From NCBI RefSeq assembly GCF_019204025.1, contig NZ_JAGSPB010000002.1:372001-436000 (forward strand): a DNA stretch of 64,000 bases, in the 5' to 3' direction. The notes below the pieces were generated by a model. That model did not search any database. It had not been told where the DNA came from and was given only the letters and a program-made list of their open reading frames with translations. Positions 9,506-18,448 of the stretch are shown here, piece by piece. Position 1 is the stretch's first letter; the number at the start of each line of letters is the position of its first letter. This stretch comes from Erythrobacter ani (lineage in GTDB: Bacteria; Pseudomonadota; Alphaproteobacteria; Sphingomonadales; Sphingomonadaceae). The position numbers were made by a program, and so were the translations under genes.

Positions 9506-9928
9506 ATGACCAAAAAAGTTTCCTTGATGCTTCTCGGCTTTGTCATGATGTTCGTGATGCTGGTCGGGCAGGAGAACGGCCCGCTTTCACAGATGTCTCA
9601 GCGCAAAGCGCAAAGCGAACCTGCCAATGTTGCCGACAGCCGGCCGACTGCCAAATCAGAGGGTGGTATGGTCGCGGAGAAGGTAGGAGACTTCGACGGT
9701 GATTGGGGTGACGAGTTCGTGGATCCATTTCAGGATACTCCCTTGAAAGGGACGACATCGTTTGCCGATCTTGAGATCAAGGAATTCAATGCGAACACGG
9801 TGACGCAAGACGACGCCGCTGCGCAGACCGAATCCGCACCAACGATGGCAAAGGCGCGCTCGCCTTACTTCGACACCAATCCGATGCCCGCAGGCTTCAC
9901 GGACACGAATTTCGACCCTCGTCTCTGA
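9506..9928 (+). CDS. Small membrane-anchored or secreted protein of unknown function
   Basis: This 140-residue protein follows the TadE-like gene by 2 bp and so belongs to the same transcript. It has a Lys-Lys start and one hydrophobic segment (residues about 5-20, LMLLGFVMMFVML), which may be a signal anchor. The rest is polar and acidic, with several Asp/Phe/Pro-rich turns and a C-terminal Asp-Pro-Arg. No domain was recognised. Position suggests a role with the Tad-like proteins, but this is only guilt by association. Confidence 0.65.
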   Translation: MTKKVSLMLLGFVMMFVMLVGQENGPLSQMSQRKAQSEPANVADSRPTAKSEGGMVAEKVGDFDGDWGDEFVDPFQDTPLKGTTSFADLEIKEFNANTVTQDDAAAQTESAPTMAKARSPYFDTNPMPAGFTDTNFDPRL

Positions 9929-10053
9929 GCGTCTCCGAGTATCTCTGGACGATCTCTTCTCGATCGAGCGGAGCTCTAGGCGCCGTCGAAGCTAATGAGG
10001 GTCGTTCGACTTGACGGATCGCCGGAACCGCCTCGCAATTCCGATCACCCCTA

Positions 10054-10410
10054 TTACACCTCCACCGGCCTGAATGCGGTTTCTTCGTCGCCGGTGTTCG
10101 GGGTGCGCTCAGCGTCCATGATCAAGAGCTTGACCTCACCTGCTCTTGCGCAGGGGCGATGTTCGACCCCGCGAGGGACCACGATCAAATCCCCCGCCGC
10201 CATCTGCTCGGTCCGATCCCTGAACTCCATGTCGAGATCACCTTCGATTACAAGGAACAGCTCGTCCGTATCGGCATGGGTATGCCAATGAAACTCGCCC
10301 TCGACCTTGGCAAGACGGACTTCGTTACCATTGTACCGCGCAGCGAGGCGCGGTGCCCAATGGTCGGAAAACAGCGCGAACTTGTCGTCTAGCGTTATCT
10401 TTCGCGGCAT
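10054..10410 (-). CDS. Small cupin-domain protein
   Basis: This 118-residue single-domain cupin shows both metal-binding motifs: HWHTHADTDELFLVIEG (three His and a Glu as ligands) and PRGVEHRPCA (the fourth ligand His). Proteins of this size and type often act as sugar isomerase-like or regulatory cupins; the substrate is unknown. It starts at the stop codon of the upstream M3 peptidase gene (TAATG overlap), so it is translationally coupled to it. Confidence 0.85.
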   Translation of the reverse strand: MPRKITLDDKFALFSDHWAPRLAARYNGNEVRLAKVEGEFHWHTHADTDELFLVIEGDLDMEFRDRTEQMAAGDLIVVPRGVEHRPCARAGEVKLLIMDAERTPNTGDEETAFRPVEV

Positions 10411-12686
10411 TATTCCACGCCCGCAGTGCGTGGCGGCAATGCTCCGTCCGATACTTCGCTGTCGGCAGCTTCCTCACCGCCCACAAGTCCTCGCGCCTCG
10501 AGCATAGGCTGCACGTCAGGCTGACGCCCCGCAAAATTTTCGAACATGTCGAAATAGTCGATCGTGCCGCCGCGGCTGAGCACGGTCTTGCGGTAATGAT
10601 CACCATTGGCGCGCGTAAGCCCACCATTCTCACGGAACCACTTGCGGCTGTCGCGGTCCAGCATTTCCGTCCACAAATAGCTGTAATAACCGGCGGAGTA
10701 GCCCGCTGGCGACGAGAAGATATGGTTGAAATAGGTGCTGCGGTAGCGTGGTGGGACCAGATCGATCTCAAGTCCAAGATCAGTCAGCGATTTGCGCTCG
10801 AATGCGTCGACGGCTGCCGGGTCGCCGACAAGGGCGCGGGCTTCATCCGCGCTCAGCGCATGCCATTTCATGTCGAGCAGTGCCGCCTCTACCACCTCCC
10901 CGAAATCGTATCCCTGATTGAACTTGGCGGCCGCTTCGATCCGCGCGATCATTTCATCAGGGATCGTCTCGCCAGTCGCATGATGCTTCGCATAGTTCGA
11001 CAGGATCGACGGCCAAGTCGCCCACATCTCGTGAACCTGGCTGGGATATTCGACAAAGTCGCGCGCCGTTGCCGTCCCCGACAGACTTTCATAGCGCTGA
11101 TCGGCGAAAAGCCCATGGACCGCATGGCCGAATTCATGGAACGCGGTGTTCACCCAATCGAAACTCACCAGCTGCGGTTCACCAGCAGGCGCCTTCGGGA
11201 TGTTGAGCACGTTGTAGATTACCGGCTTGTTGCCCGTCATGTGGCTCTGATCGACGAAGTTGCCCATCCAAGCGCCCCCGCGTTTCGAAGGGCGCTGGAA
11301 CGGGTCGAAATAGAATAGTCCGAGTTCCGAACCGTCTTCCTCGAACACCGTGTAGACCCACACGTCGGGGTGATAGAGGGGGATGTCGTCCCGGCGTTCG
11401 AAGCTGAGGCCGTACAGTTCGCTCGCCATGTGGAAGATGCCGTCCTCCAAGACCCGTTCGAGCTGAAAATACTGCATTACTGCATCTTCATCGAGGCTGA
11501 ATTGCTCGGCCTTGATACGGTTGGCGTAACGATACCAGTCCCATGGCTGAACGGTAAAGTCGCCGCCATCGGCGCGGATTGCGGCATCGAGCAACTCTGC
11601 CTCGCGGCGTTGGGTCGCGGCAAGCGCCGGGACCATCTGCTCCATGAAATCGAGCGCGGTTCGGGGCTGCTTCGCCATGCGATCATACATGGTGTAGCTC
11701 GCCCAATCCGGTTCGCCGAACAATTCGGCCTTTTGCGCGCGGAGCAAAGCAATTCGGGCGATTAGGTCGCGCGTGTCCACGGCATTTGTACCGTCCGCGC
11801 GGTCATGGCTGAGGCGGAACAGGCGCTCGCGGGTCTCGCGATTTTCAAGCAGTGGCAGCAAGGGTTGCTGCGTCGTGTTTTGCAATGCGATCGCATATTT
11901 GCCCGGAAACCCTTTTTCGCTCGCAAAATCGGCAGCGGCCTGAATGTCGGATTCCGAAAGGCCCGACAATTCCTCACGCGTGTCGACGACCAAAGGCTGG
12001 TCAGCCATCGCGTCACGCGCAAGCTGGCCGAATTCGGTCGTGAGCGTCGAGAGCTGTGTGTTTATTGCCTTGACCTGCTCGCGCTCGGCATCGTTCAGCA
12101 GTGCGCCTGCGTGAACCATGTTGTTGTACCTGTTTTCGAGCAGCCGGGCGTCTTCCACTGTCATCGCCATCGCGGCGCGATTGTCATACACCGCCCTGAC
12201 CCGTGCAAAGAGCGCAGGATCGAGATTTATGCTATCGCGGTGGGCCGAAAGGCGCGGGCTGATCGCGGTGTTGATTTGATCCAGACGGTCGGTGGTATTC
12301 GTCCCTGTAAGCTGGGAGAAAACGTTTGATACCCGCGCCAGCATGGAACCTGCTTTTTCAAGAGCTACGATCGTGTTTTCGAAGTCGGGCGCTGCGGGAT
12401 TGCCAATGATGGCCTGCACTTCGGCTTTCTCAATAGCCATGCCCTGTTCGAAGGCAGGCAGATAATCCTCTTCGGATATCTTGGTGAAATCCGGTGCGTG
12501 AAACGGGAGAGCGCTTTCGCTGGCAAAGTAGCCCGTGCCTTCGGGCAGGTCGGGCGCGTAATCGTTGGCGGCCTGAGCGGCGGCGATAGGATCCATGTCA
12601 GCTCCGTTAGAATAGGTGGCACATCCTGCGAGCAGGACGAGTGCAGAACTGGACAAGAGAATAGAGGGCAGTTTCGCGGCTGTCAT
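10410..12686 (-). CDS. M3-family zinc metallopeptidase (peptidyl-dipeptidase Dcp-like), lipoprotein
   Basis: This 758-residue peptidase has the HEFGH zinc motif at residues 517-521 and the downstream glutamate ligand in FVEYPSQVHEMW. The overall length is that of Dcp/oligopeptidase A. The N-terminus has a signal with lipobox (VLLAGCATY), so it is probably anchored in the envelope and degrades peptides in the periplasm, releasing C-terminal dipeptides. That extends the cytoplasmic E. coli type with an export signal, which is common in Sphingomonadales. It overlaps the cupin gene by 1 bp and is divergent from the TonB receptor. Confidence 0.9.
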   Translation of the reverse strand: MTAAKLPSILLSSSALVLLAGCATYSNGADMDPIAAAQAANDYAPDLPEGTGYFASESALPFHAPDFTKISEEDYLPAFEQGMAIEKAEVQAIIGNPAAPDFENTIVALEKAGSMLARVSNVFSQLTGTNTTDRLDQINTAISPRLSAHRDSINLDPALFARVRAVYDNRAAMAMTVEDARLLENRYNNMVHAGALLNDAEREQVKAINTQLSTLTTEFGQLARDAMADQPLVVDTREELSGLSESDIQAAADFASEKGFPGKYAIALQNTTQQPLLPLLENRETRERLFRLSHDRADGTNAVDTRDLIARIALLRAQKAELFGEPDWASYTMYDRMAKQPRTALDFMEQMVPALAATQRREAELLDAAIRADGGDFTVQPWDWYRYANRIKAEQFSLDEDAVMQYFQLERVLEDGIFHMASELYGLSFERRDDIPLYHPDVWVYTVFEEDGSELGLFYFDPFQRPSKRGGAWMGNFVDQSHMTGNKPVIYNVLNIPKAPAGEPQLVSFDWVNTAFHEFGHAVHGLFADQRYESLSGTATARDFVEYPSQVHEMWATWPSILSNYAKHHATGETIPDEMIARIEAAAKFNQGYDFGEVVEAALLDMKWHALSADEARALVGDPAAVDAFERKSLTDLGLEIDLVPPRYRSTYFNHIFSSPAGYSAGYYSYLWTEMLDRDSRKWFRENGGLTRANGDHYRKTVLSRGGTIDYFDMFENFAGRQPDVQPMLEARGLVGGEEAADSEVSDGALPPRTAGVE

Positions 12687-12888
12687 TTTGGTTCTTTCGT
12701 ATTTGAAGTTCGCGGGCGCGCATGGAGGTGCGCACCGATAAACGTTTGCTCCTATCGGTACACCAGTTTGAACGCAGGATTACCGTCAATTTCGATGTTT
12801 CCCGTCGAGCGGCGAGAGCAAGACTGCTGGGGAACCTTTTTGCGCTGCGACGGCATGACCGCTTGACGGCGTGAGTGCATCTAAATAG

Positions 12889-12909
12889 TAATGCGAATCA
12901 GTCGCATTA
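12889..12909. promoter_or_regulatory. Fur-like iron box upstream of the haem receptor
   Basis: The inverted repeat ATGCGAATCAGTCGCAT (12891-12907) has flanking TA/TA that extends symmetry to 21 bp. It ends just before the AGGAAG ribosome binding site of the TonB receptor gene. The layout resembles Fur-type boxes of alphaproteobacteria. A second element with the same half-sites and the same spacing precedes the next gene at 15095-15111, which supports a real regulatory role. Assignment to Fur rather than another iron regulator is inferred. Confidence 0.65.
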
Positions 12910-12922
12910 TCAGGAAGACGTG

Positions 12923-15082
12923 ATGCTTTCCCAACCACTCAAGATTACCGCCGTGCTCTCGTATTCGGCGCTGGCGTTAAATCCGGCCGTTGCATTGGCG
13001 AGCGAGGATGGCGAGACGGGGGCTGACGCGGAAAGCAGCAAGGAGATCACGGTGGTTGCCACGCGCAATGCCACCTCGAGCTTCGATTTTCCAGGTCAGG
13101 TCACCGTGATCGATCGCGACAGGATAGACGATTTCAACGCGTCCACTCTTCAGGATGTCTTCGCAGCGATACCAGGAACCACGTTCGATTCCGGCCCCCG
13201 CCGTACTGGAGATGTACCGAGCATCCGCGGCCTTTCGGGCAATGCGATCCTGATTTTTCAGGATGGTGCACGCCAAAGTTTCGTGTCGGGACACGACGGG
13301 CGATTTTTCATCGACCCGGAGCTCGTCCAGACGATCGAGGTTGTCCGCGGGCCAAGCTCCGCGCTCTACGGATCGGGCGCCCTCGGCGGCGTGATCGCCA
13401 CCCGCACCATCACCGCGAGCGACATGCTGAATGACGACGAGCGGTTCGGCGTGCGGCTCACATCGGGATACCAATCGGTCAATGACGAATTCCGCGTTGG
13501 CGGGACAGTCGCGGGTCAATCCTCGAATAAGGTGTGGGACGCGCTTGGGCATGTCACCTATCGCGAATCCGGAAACATCGAGCTCGGCAATGACGCGCTG
13601 CTGCCCGCCGACGATGCGATCACCTCTTCCCTGCTCAAACTTACCGTTCGTCCCACCAGCAGCCTCGGGATTACCGGGTCTTACTCGCGTTTCGAGCTGG
13701 GATCGACCGATCCGCAGAATCCCCAAGGTGCGAATGTCGCCGGCCCAGACAACGACCTGGTGTTCCGCGACGCCCGCAACGACACGGCGCAGCTGGGTCT
13801 GAACTGGAACCCGGTCAGCCCCGCGATCGATCTCAATATTGTCGGTTATTACAGCCGCAACGCTGTCGAAGAAGACGAGGTCGACGATCCGCGCATCACG
13901 GATCGGGAAGTCGAGACGCTAGGTATCCTTGTCGACAATCGTTCGAGATTTTCGTTCAGCGACGCAAGTTCGCTCACGCTGACCTACGGCGGCGAATATT
14001 ACCGCGACGAGCAGCGCGGGCTGGACACGGCGACAGACGACGCAACGCGCGGAGGAGTTCCCGACGCTAAGACGGACTTCGTCGGCCTCTTCGTGCAAGC
14101 GGAGTTCGAGCTGGAACAGCCCCTAGGCCTTCCGGGAAATCTCAGCGTGATACCAGGCATCCGCTGGGATTCCTTCGAATCCAGCGCAGAGGATGAAAGT
14201 TTCGGGATCGATGACGAGGAGTTCTCGCCGAAGATCGGTGCGTCATACAAGCCAATCCCGGAAGTGCTGGTATTTGGCAATTACGCGCTGGGCTTCCGTG
14301 CGCCTTCGTTCAACGAGGCCTTCGCTGACGGGACACACTTCGTGATCCCGAACCTGACCGCCCCGCCGGGACCGCGAGGTCCGGTTTTCGTAAGCAATCT
14401 GTTCATCGGTAACCCGAATCTACAGGCGGAAGAATCCGAAAGCTGGGAAATCGGGGCCGGGCTGGATTTCGGCGACGTGATAGGGCGCGGTGATCGCCTC
14501 TGGATCAAGGGATCGTATTACAACAGCGACGTCGACAACCTGATCGGCTTGGATGTGAATACGCCTGCGGGCTGCTTTGTTGCCAGCCCGTTCGTGCCGC
14601 CATGTGGTTCAGGTGCCGCGTTTGGCAACACGAGCCAGAACGTCAACATCACCACCGCAGAGATCGATGGGATCGAGGTGGAGTTCGGTTACGAATCCGA
14701 TGTATTCTATGCCCGCGGCCATTTTTCGACGATTGATGGCATTGACGCGGATAGCGGCGAGTTCCTCGAGGGCTTTCTCCAGCCGAATGTTTTGTTCGTC
14801 GATCTTGGCGCGCGCCTCGGGAAGACAGGGCTGCGCCTCGGATCGCGCATCACTTACGCCGCCGATTTCGACGAGGTCAATGAACCGCAGGATGTGCGGG
14901 ACGGGTACTTCGTCAGCGATATCTACCTCATTTACGAACCAGACAGCGGACCTTTGCGCGATTTCCGCGTGGATCTCGGCGTCGACAATGTCGGTGACGC
15001 GGATTTTGAGGTGGTGAATGCCGGGGTCAGCCAGCCTGGCCGGAATGTCAAAGCCGCGATCACCTGGTCGAGAGGTTTCTGA
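12923..15082 (+). CDS. TonB-dependent haem/haemoglobin-type outer-membrane receptor
   Basis: This 719-residue receptor has a signal peptide (ending near ALAS), a TonB-box-like start ITVVATR, a plug domain (VIDRDRIDDF, VPSIRGLSG, VVRGPSSALYGSGALGG) and a 22-strand barrel ending in aromatic Phe. The haem-receptor pattern is present: FRAP at 458-461, a histidine at 472 and NPNL at 497-500. The ATG at 12923 was chosen over an upstream in-frame start because AGGAAG precedes it and a signal peptide begins there. Expression should be iron-repressed through the adjacent box. The DUF6607 gene downstream is probably functionally linked. Confidence 0.88.
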   Translation: MLSQPLKITAVLSYSALALNPAVALASEDGETGADAESSKEITVVATRNATSSFDFPGQVTVIDRDRIDDFNASTLQDVFAAIPGTTFDSGPRRTGDVPSIRGLSGNAILIFQDGARQSFVSGHDGRFFIDPELVQTIEVVRGPSSALYGSGALGGVIATRTITASDMLNDDERFGVRLTSGYQSVNDEFRVGGTVAGQSSNKVWDALGHVTYRESGNIELGNDALLPADDAITSSLLKLTVRPTSSLGITGSYSRFELGSTDPQNPQGANVAGPDNDLVFRDARNDTAQLGLNWNPVSPAIDLNIVGYYSRNAVEEDEVDDPRITDREVETLGILVDNRSRFSFSDASSLTLTYGGEYYRDEQRGLDTATDDATRGGVPDAKTDFVGLFVQAEFELEQPLGLPGNLSVIPGIRWDSFESSAEDESFGIDDEEFSPKIGASYKPIPEVLVFGNYALGFRAPSFNEAFADGTHFVIPNLTAPPGPRGPVFVSNLFIGNPNLQAEESESWEIGAGLDFGDVIGRGDRLWIKGSYYNSDVDNLIGLDVNTPAGCFVASPFVPPCGSGAAFGNTSQNVNITTAEIDGIEVEFGYESDVFYARGHFSTIDGIDADSGEFLEGFLQPNVLFVDLGARLGKTGLRLGSRITYAADFDEVNEPQDVRDGYFVSDIYLIYEPDSGPLRDFRVDLGVDNVGDADFEVVNAGVSQPGRNVKAAITWSRGF

Positions 15083-15094
15083 TTTCAAATGCAC

Positions 15095-15111
15095 ATGCGT
15101 GTCAATCGCAT
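15095..15111. promoter_or_regulatory. Second Fur-like iron box, before the DUF6607 gene
   Basis: ATGCGTGTCAATCGCAT has the same ATGCG/CGCAT arms and 7-bp centre as the box at 12891-12907. It lies 22 bp before the ATG of the DUF6607 gene, between it and the receptor stop. This gives the partner gene its own iron-responsive control in addition to read-through. Confidence 0.6.
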
Positions 15112-15132
15112 TAAAATCGATAGGAGTGTCCT

Positions 15133-16137
15133 ATGCTTATCAATACCAAATCCATCCTTGCCGCGGGTCTCGCCGCTGCGGCAATGCTCGCGGCGCCCAT
15201 GCCCGCGCTCGCCGATGACCCGATCGAACGCAGCCCAGCTGCAGAAGCAGCCGCGTTTGAGGCCGACCGCGAGACCATCCTTTCGATGGCGGGCGACTTC
15301 GCGGTTGTCTTCGACATGCAGGAGTCCACCGCGTGGAAGGGCGGCTATGATCCAATCGATCGGAAAGTCACGAGCGGTTACGAATCGGTTCGCATCGTCG
15401 AAGATACGGGCAGTAAAATCGTTCTTCAGCATCTGCTGGTCACCGGCACGAAAGACAATCCCTATGTGGTCAAGCACTGGCGGCAGGACTGGGAATACGA
15501 GCCTTCGCAGATACTGACCTATCAAGGCGGCGACAGCTGGAAGATGGTCGATGTGCCGGACGCCATGCGGCCAGGGCGGTGGTCGCAGACCGTGTACCAG
15601 GTTGACGACAGCCCGCGCTATGCCGGTTGGGGGCAATGGCAAACGACCAATGGTGTGAAGCGCTGGCGGTCGAACTGGACGACCCGGCCGCTCGCCCGGC
15701 GTGATGCCGTGCGGGATCCGATCTATGATCGCTATGTCGGCATCAACCGGCATCAAATGACACCGACAGGTTGGATTCATTGGCAGGACAACACCAAAAT
15801 GATGCCTGCTGAAGACGGGAGCGGCGATCTCGTTCCTGTGGTGCAGGAATATGTGCTCAACACCTATGAGCGATATGACGATTACAACATCGCCGCTGCC
15901 GAAAGCTATTGGGAAAAAACCCACGAATACTGGGCTGCTATTCGTGAAAAATGGGATCAGGTCGCCGCCGAGACGGGTGGCATCGAGATCGCGCAGCAAG
16001 CCGATGTCGGAACTACGATTGCCGGTGAATTGTTGAAACTCGCGGATGCGATCAAGGCCGGCGAGACTAATGTCCAGAGCGCCAGCGCAAGAGCAGTCGC
16101 CCTGATCGATGAAGGGACGTCACGCGGCGGCGGGTAG
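15133..16137 (+). CDS. DUF6607-family secreted protein
   Basis: This 334-residue protein has a clear signal peptide (cleavage after AMLAAPMPALA). The mature part is rich in Trp and Tyr (WRQDWEYEPSQIL, GWGQWQTTNGVKRW, GWIHWQDNTK), which matches the DUF6607 family as remembered; its biochemical function is not established. The ATG is preceded by AGGAG. It stands directly behind the haem receptor and has its own iron-box-like repeat, so a periplasmic or outer-membrane role in haem or iron use is a fair inference. The C-terminus is a predicted helical segment with Ala/Glu repeats. Confidence 0.7.
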   Translation: MLINTKSILAAGLAAAAMLAAPMPALADDPIERSPAAEAAAFEADRETILSMAGDFAVVFDMQESTAWKGGYDPIDRKVTSGYESVRIVEDTGSKIVLQHLLVTGTKDNPYVVKHWRQDWEYEPSQILTYQGGDSWKMVDVPDAMRPGRWSQTVYQVDDSPRYAGWGQWQTTNGVKRWRSNWTTRPLARRDAVRDPIYDRYVGINRHQMTPTGWIHWQDNTKMMPAEDGSGDLVPVVQEYVLNTYERYDDYNIAAAESYWEKTHEYWAAIREKWDQVAAETGGIEIAQQADVGTTIAGELLKLADAIKAGETNVQSASARAVALIDEGTSRGGG

Positions 16138-16200
16138 GGTAAAGCTTGCCCGCAGGCTCAGCTATTGGCGCGAGGGGAAGGCCGCTCCCGGGCACGGAAA

Positions 16201-16220
16201 GCTGGGTGTGGGCACCCGGC
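16201..16220. terminator. Candidate bidirectional hairpin between convergent genes
   Basis: An 8-bp stem with a 4-base loop (GCTGGGTG, TGGG, CACCCGGC, one G-T pair) lies in the 126-bp gap between the DUF6607 gene and the convergent LysR gene. There is no strong U tract, so intrinsic termination is uncertain. Confidence 0.35.
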
Positions 16221-16263
16221 GAGATTTCTCATGCCCCCGCATTGCCTGACGCTTTTCTCGTCC

Positions 16264-17166
16264 TCAATCGGAAGCTTCGAGGGCGAGAAGCCGTTTTCTG
16301 GCAAAATCGATAAAGGCGCGGACTTTCGCTGGCGCGCGTCGCCCTTCGACGTGAACAAGATGGATGGGCAAGATCGCCGGCTCGTAGTCCGTCAACACCG
16401 CCTTGAGCGTTCCTTCCAGCAGCTCCGGGCGGACTTGATACGACAGGAACCGCGCGAGGCCCCAGCCTTGTTTTGCAACCGCGATTGCAGCGGCAACACT
16501 GCTTAGAATAAGCTTGGGCTCGACCCGCACGCTCTCCTGAGTGTCTTGGCCAAAGCGCCATTCGTTTGTCGGGCTGACCGGCGACGCGGCAAGCAACCGG
16601 TGTGCCTTGAGATCCTTGGGTGACAGCGGAGTGCCACTGCGGGCAAAGTATTCTGGCGCGCCGCAGACGATCCGCCGAACCTGGCCGACCTTTATCGCCG
16701 ACAGACCGGATGAGGGCAGCGGGCCGATCCGAACGGCAATATCAAAGCCCTCATCGATGATATTCACGATGCGATCGACCATCAACACCTCCGCCGTGAC
16801 ATCGGGATGCGAGTCGAGAAACTCCGTGAGTATCGGACCGACGTAAATGCGGCCGAATTCGTTCGAACAGGTGATGCGTAGATGTCCGACCGGGTTGATC
16901 GCTGCGCCTCGGGCCATCTCGTCCGCAGACTGCAACTGAAAGAGCGCATCTCTGGCGTCGTCCAAATAGGCTTTGCCGATATCCGTCAAGCGGACGCGGC
17001 GCGTCGTTCGTGTGAAGAGCTTGACCCCGAGCCGTTCTTCGAGGGCATTTACCCCTCGCGTTGCCGACGGTGCGCTAAGCCCAATAGCCCGCGCGCCGCC
17101 TGCGAAGCTTTCGTTTTCTGCGACCGCAATGAACACTTCGAGGCTCTGTAATCGGTCCACAAACAC
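16264..17166 (-). CDS. LysR-family transcriptional regulator
   Basis: This 300-residue regulator has an N-terminal winged helix-turn-helix (FIAVAENESFAGGARAIGLSAPSATRGVNALEERLGVKLF split over residues about 11-50) and a C-terminal LysR substrate-binding domain. It is transcribed away from the DUF1348-GST-flavoreductase row starting at 17276. The 109-bp divergent gap is the expected place for its binding sites, so it probably controls that row in response to a small electrophile or similar ligand. Confidence 0.9.
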   Translation of the reverse strand: MFVDRLQSLEVFIAVAENESFAGGARAIGLSAPSATRGVNALEERLGVKLFTRTTRRVRLTDIGKAYLDDARDALFQLQSADEMARGAAINPVGHLRITCSNEFGRIYVGPILTEFLDSHPDVTAEVLMVDRIVNIIDEGFDIAVRIGPLPSSGLSAIKVGQVRRIVCGAPEYFARSGTPLSPKDLKAHRLLAASPVSPTNEWRFGQDTQESVRVEPKLILSSVAAAIAVAKQGWGLARFLSYQVRPELLEGTLKAVLTDYEPAILPIHLVHVEGRRAPAKVRAFIDFARKRLLALEASD

Positions 17167-17275
17167 TCATTCACGACAGAATATGAAATAATGAAGTTCA
17201 AATTCGGTATATTATCTCGAAAGGCAATGCAATCTAGCTAAGGCACCATCAATTCGATGCACGAGGTTAGACACG

Positions 17276-17749
17276 ATGGAAATTGCAGAGCGCCCACCCC
17301 TTCCACCATTCACGGCCGAGACCGCCGCGCAAAAGGTGCGACTGGCCGAAGACGGATGGAATTCACGCGACCCCGCAAAGGTCACGCTTGCTTACACTCC
17401 AGACAGCAAATGGCGGAACCGCGCCGAGTTTTTGCAAGGGCGTGAGCAGATCGAGCAGTTCCTTACCCGGAAATGGGCGAAAGAGCTCGATTACCGGCTG
17501 ATCAAGGAACTCTGGGCTCACGACGCCAATCGCATCGCCGTGCGTTACGCTTATGAATATCACGACGACAGCGGGAATTGGTTTCGTGCCTATGGAAATG
17601 AAAACTGGGAGTTCGATGGGGATGGCCTGATGGCTCACCGCCACGCCAGCATCAACGAAAGTCCAATCGCGAGTGCGGACCGCAAATTCCATTGGCCGCT
17701 CGGGCGGCGCCCTGAAGACCATCCCGGCCTCAGCCACTTCGGATTCTGA
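17276..17749 (+). CDS. DUF1348 / NTF2-like (SnoaL-fold) protein
   Basis: This 157-residue protein matches the DUF1348 group of NTF2-like proteins: it has the [20 protein letters not shown] start, the [14 protein letters not shown] motif, the [23 protein letters not shown] core and the C-terminal HPGLSHFGF tail. The function of the family is unclear; the fold offers a small hydrophobic pocket. It is the first gene after the divergent LysR regulator and is followed after 45 bp by a glutathione S-transferase. Confidence 0.85.
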   Translation: MEIAERPPLPPFTAETAAQKVRLAEDGWNSRDPAKVTLAYTPDSKWRNRAEFLQGREQIEQFLTRKWAKELDYRLIKELWAHDANRIAVRYAYEYHDDSGNWFRAYGNENWEFDGDGLMAHRHASINESPIASADRKFHWPLGRRPEDHPGLSHFGF

Positions 17750-17794
17750 ACTCGGCCATCGCGGCCCACCAGTTCTCAGTGAAAGGATAATCGA

Positions 17795-18421
17795 ATGACC
17801 TCTCCCATAAAATTGTATCGCAATCCGAAGTCCGGCCATTGTCACCGCGTCGAGTTGATGATGTCGCTGCTTGATGTGCCTTATGAAACCGTCGATCTCG
17901 ACATGGCGAACGGTGCGCACAAGGCGCCCGAATATCTCGCGATCAGTCCGTTCGGCCAAGTCCCCGCAATAGATGACGACGGCACAACGCTCTCAGACAG
18001 CAATGGCATCCTCATCTATCTCGTCTCGAAATACGGTGATGATGCACAGTGGCTAGGCAAGGACGCCTTGGAAAAAGCGCAGGTCCAGCGCTGGCTTTCC
18101 GTCGCCGCCGGTGAGATCGCAGCAGGGCCGTGTGCAGCACGCTTGGTCACGGTGTTCGGCGCCAACTTCGATCACGAAGCAGTCATGGCGAAGGCGCATG
18201 ATCTCTTCGAGATCATAGACGCGGCTTTGAACAAGAAGACTTTCCTTGTCGCCGAGCGGCTCACCATCGCGGACATCGCAGGATATAGCTACATCGCCCA
18301 TGCGCCCGAAGGCGGCGTGAGCCTTTACCGATATCCCAATATCCGCGCCTGGCTTTCAAGGATCGAAGCGGAGCCAAAGTTCGTTGCTATGGCGAAATCG
18401 CCGATCCCCGAAGGCGCCTGA
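17795..18421 (+). CDS. Glutathione S-transferase
   Basis: This 208-residue protein has the N-terminal thioredoxin-fold GST domain (SGHCHRVELMMSLLDVPYE; FGQVPAIDDDG, with the cis-Pro; LSDSNGILIYLV) and the C-terminal helical domain with the TIADIAGYSYI motif, including the N-capping Asp. It conjugates or reduces electrophiles with glutathione in the cytoplasm. The ATG has AAAGGA upstream. It lies between the DUF1348 gene and a flavoreductase fusion, in a probable LysR-controlled detoxification operon. Confidence 0.92.
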   Translation: MTSPIKLYRNPKSGHCHRVELMMSLLDVPYETVDLDMANGAHKAPEYLAISPFGQVPAIDDDGTTLSDSNGILIYLVSKYGDDAQWLGKDALEKAQVQRWLSVAAGEIAAGPCAARLVTVFGANFDHEAVMAKAHDLFEIIDAALNKKTFLVAERLTIADIAGYSYIAHAPEGGVSLYRYPNIRAWLSRIEAEPKFVAMAKSPIPEGA

Positions 18422-18448
18422 GCGATCGCGGATGTGAAGGAGCGCGCC

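Noticed and set aside
10353..11318. Plus-strand open frame opposite the M3 peptidase
   Set aside because: The minus strand carries the HEFGH zinc motif and continuous family similarity; this is its shadow.
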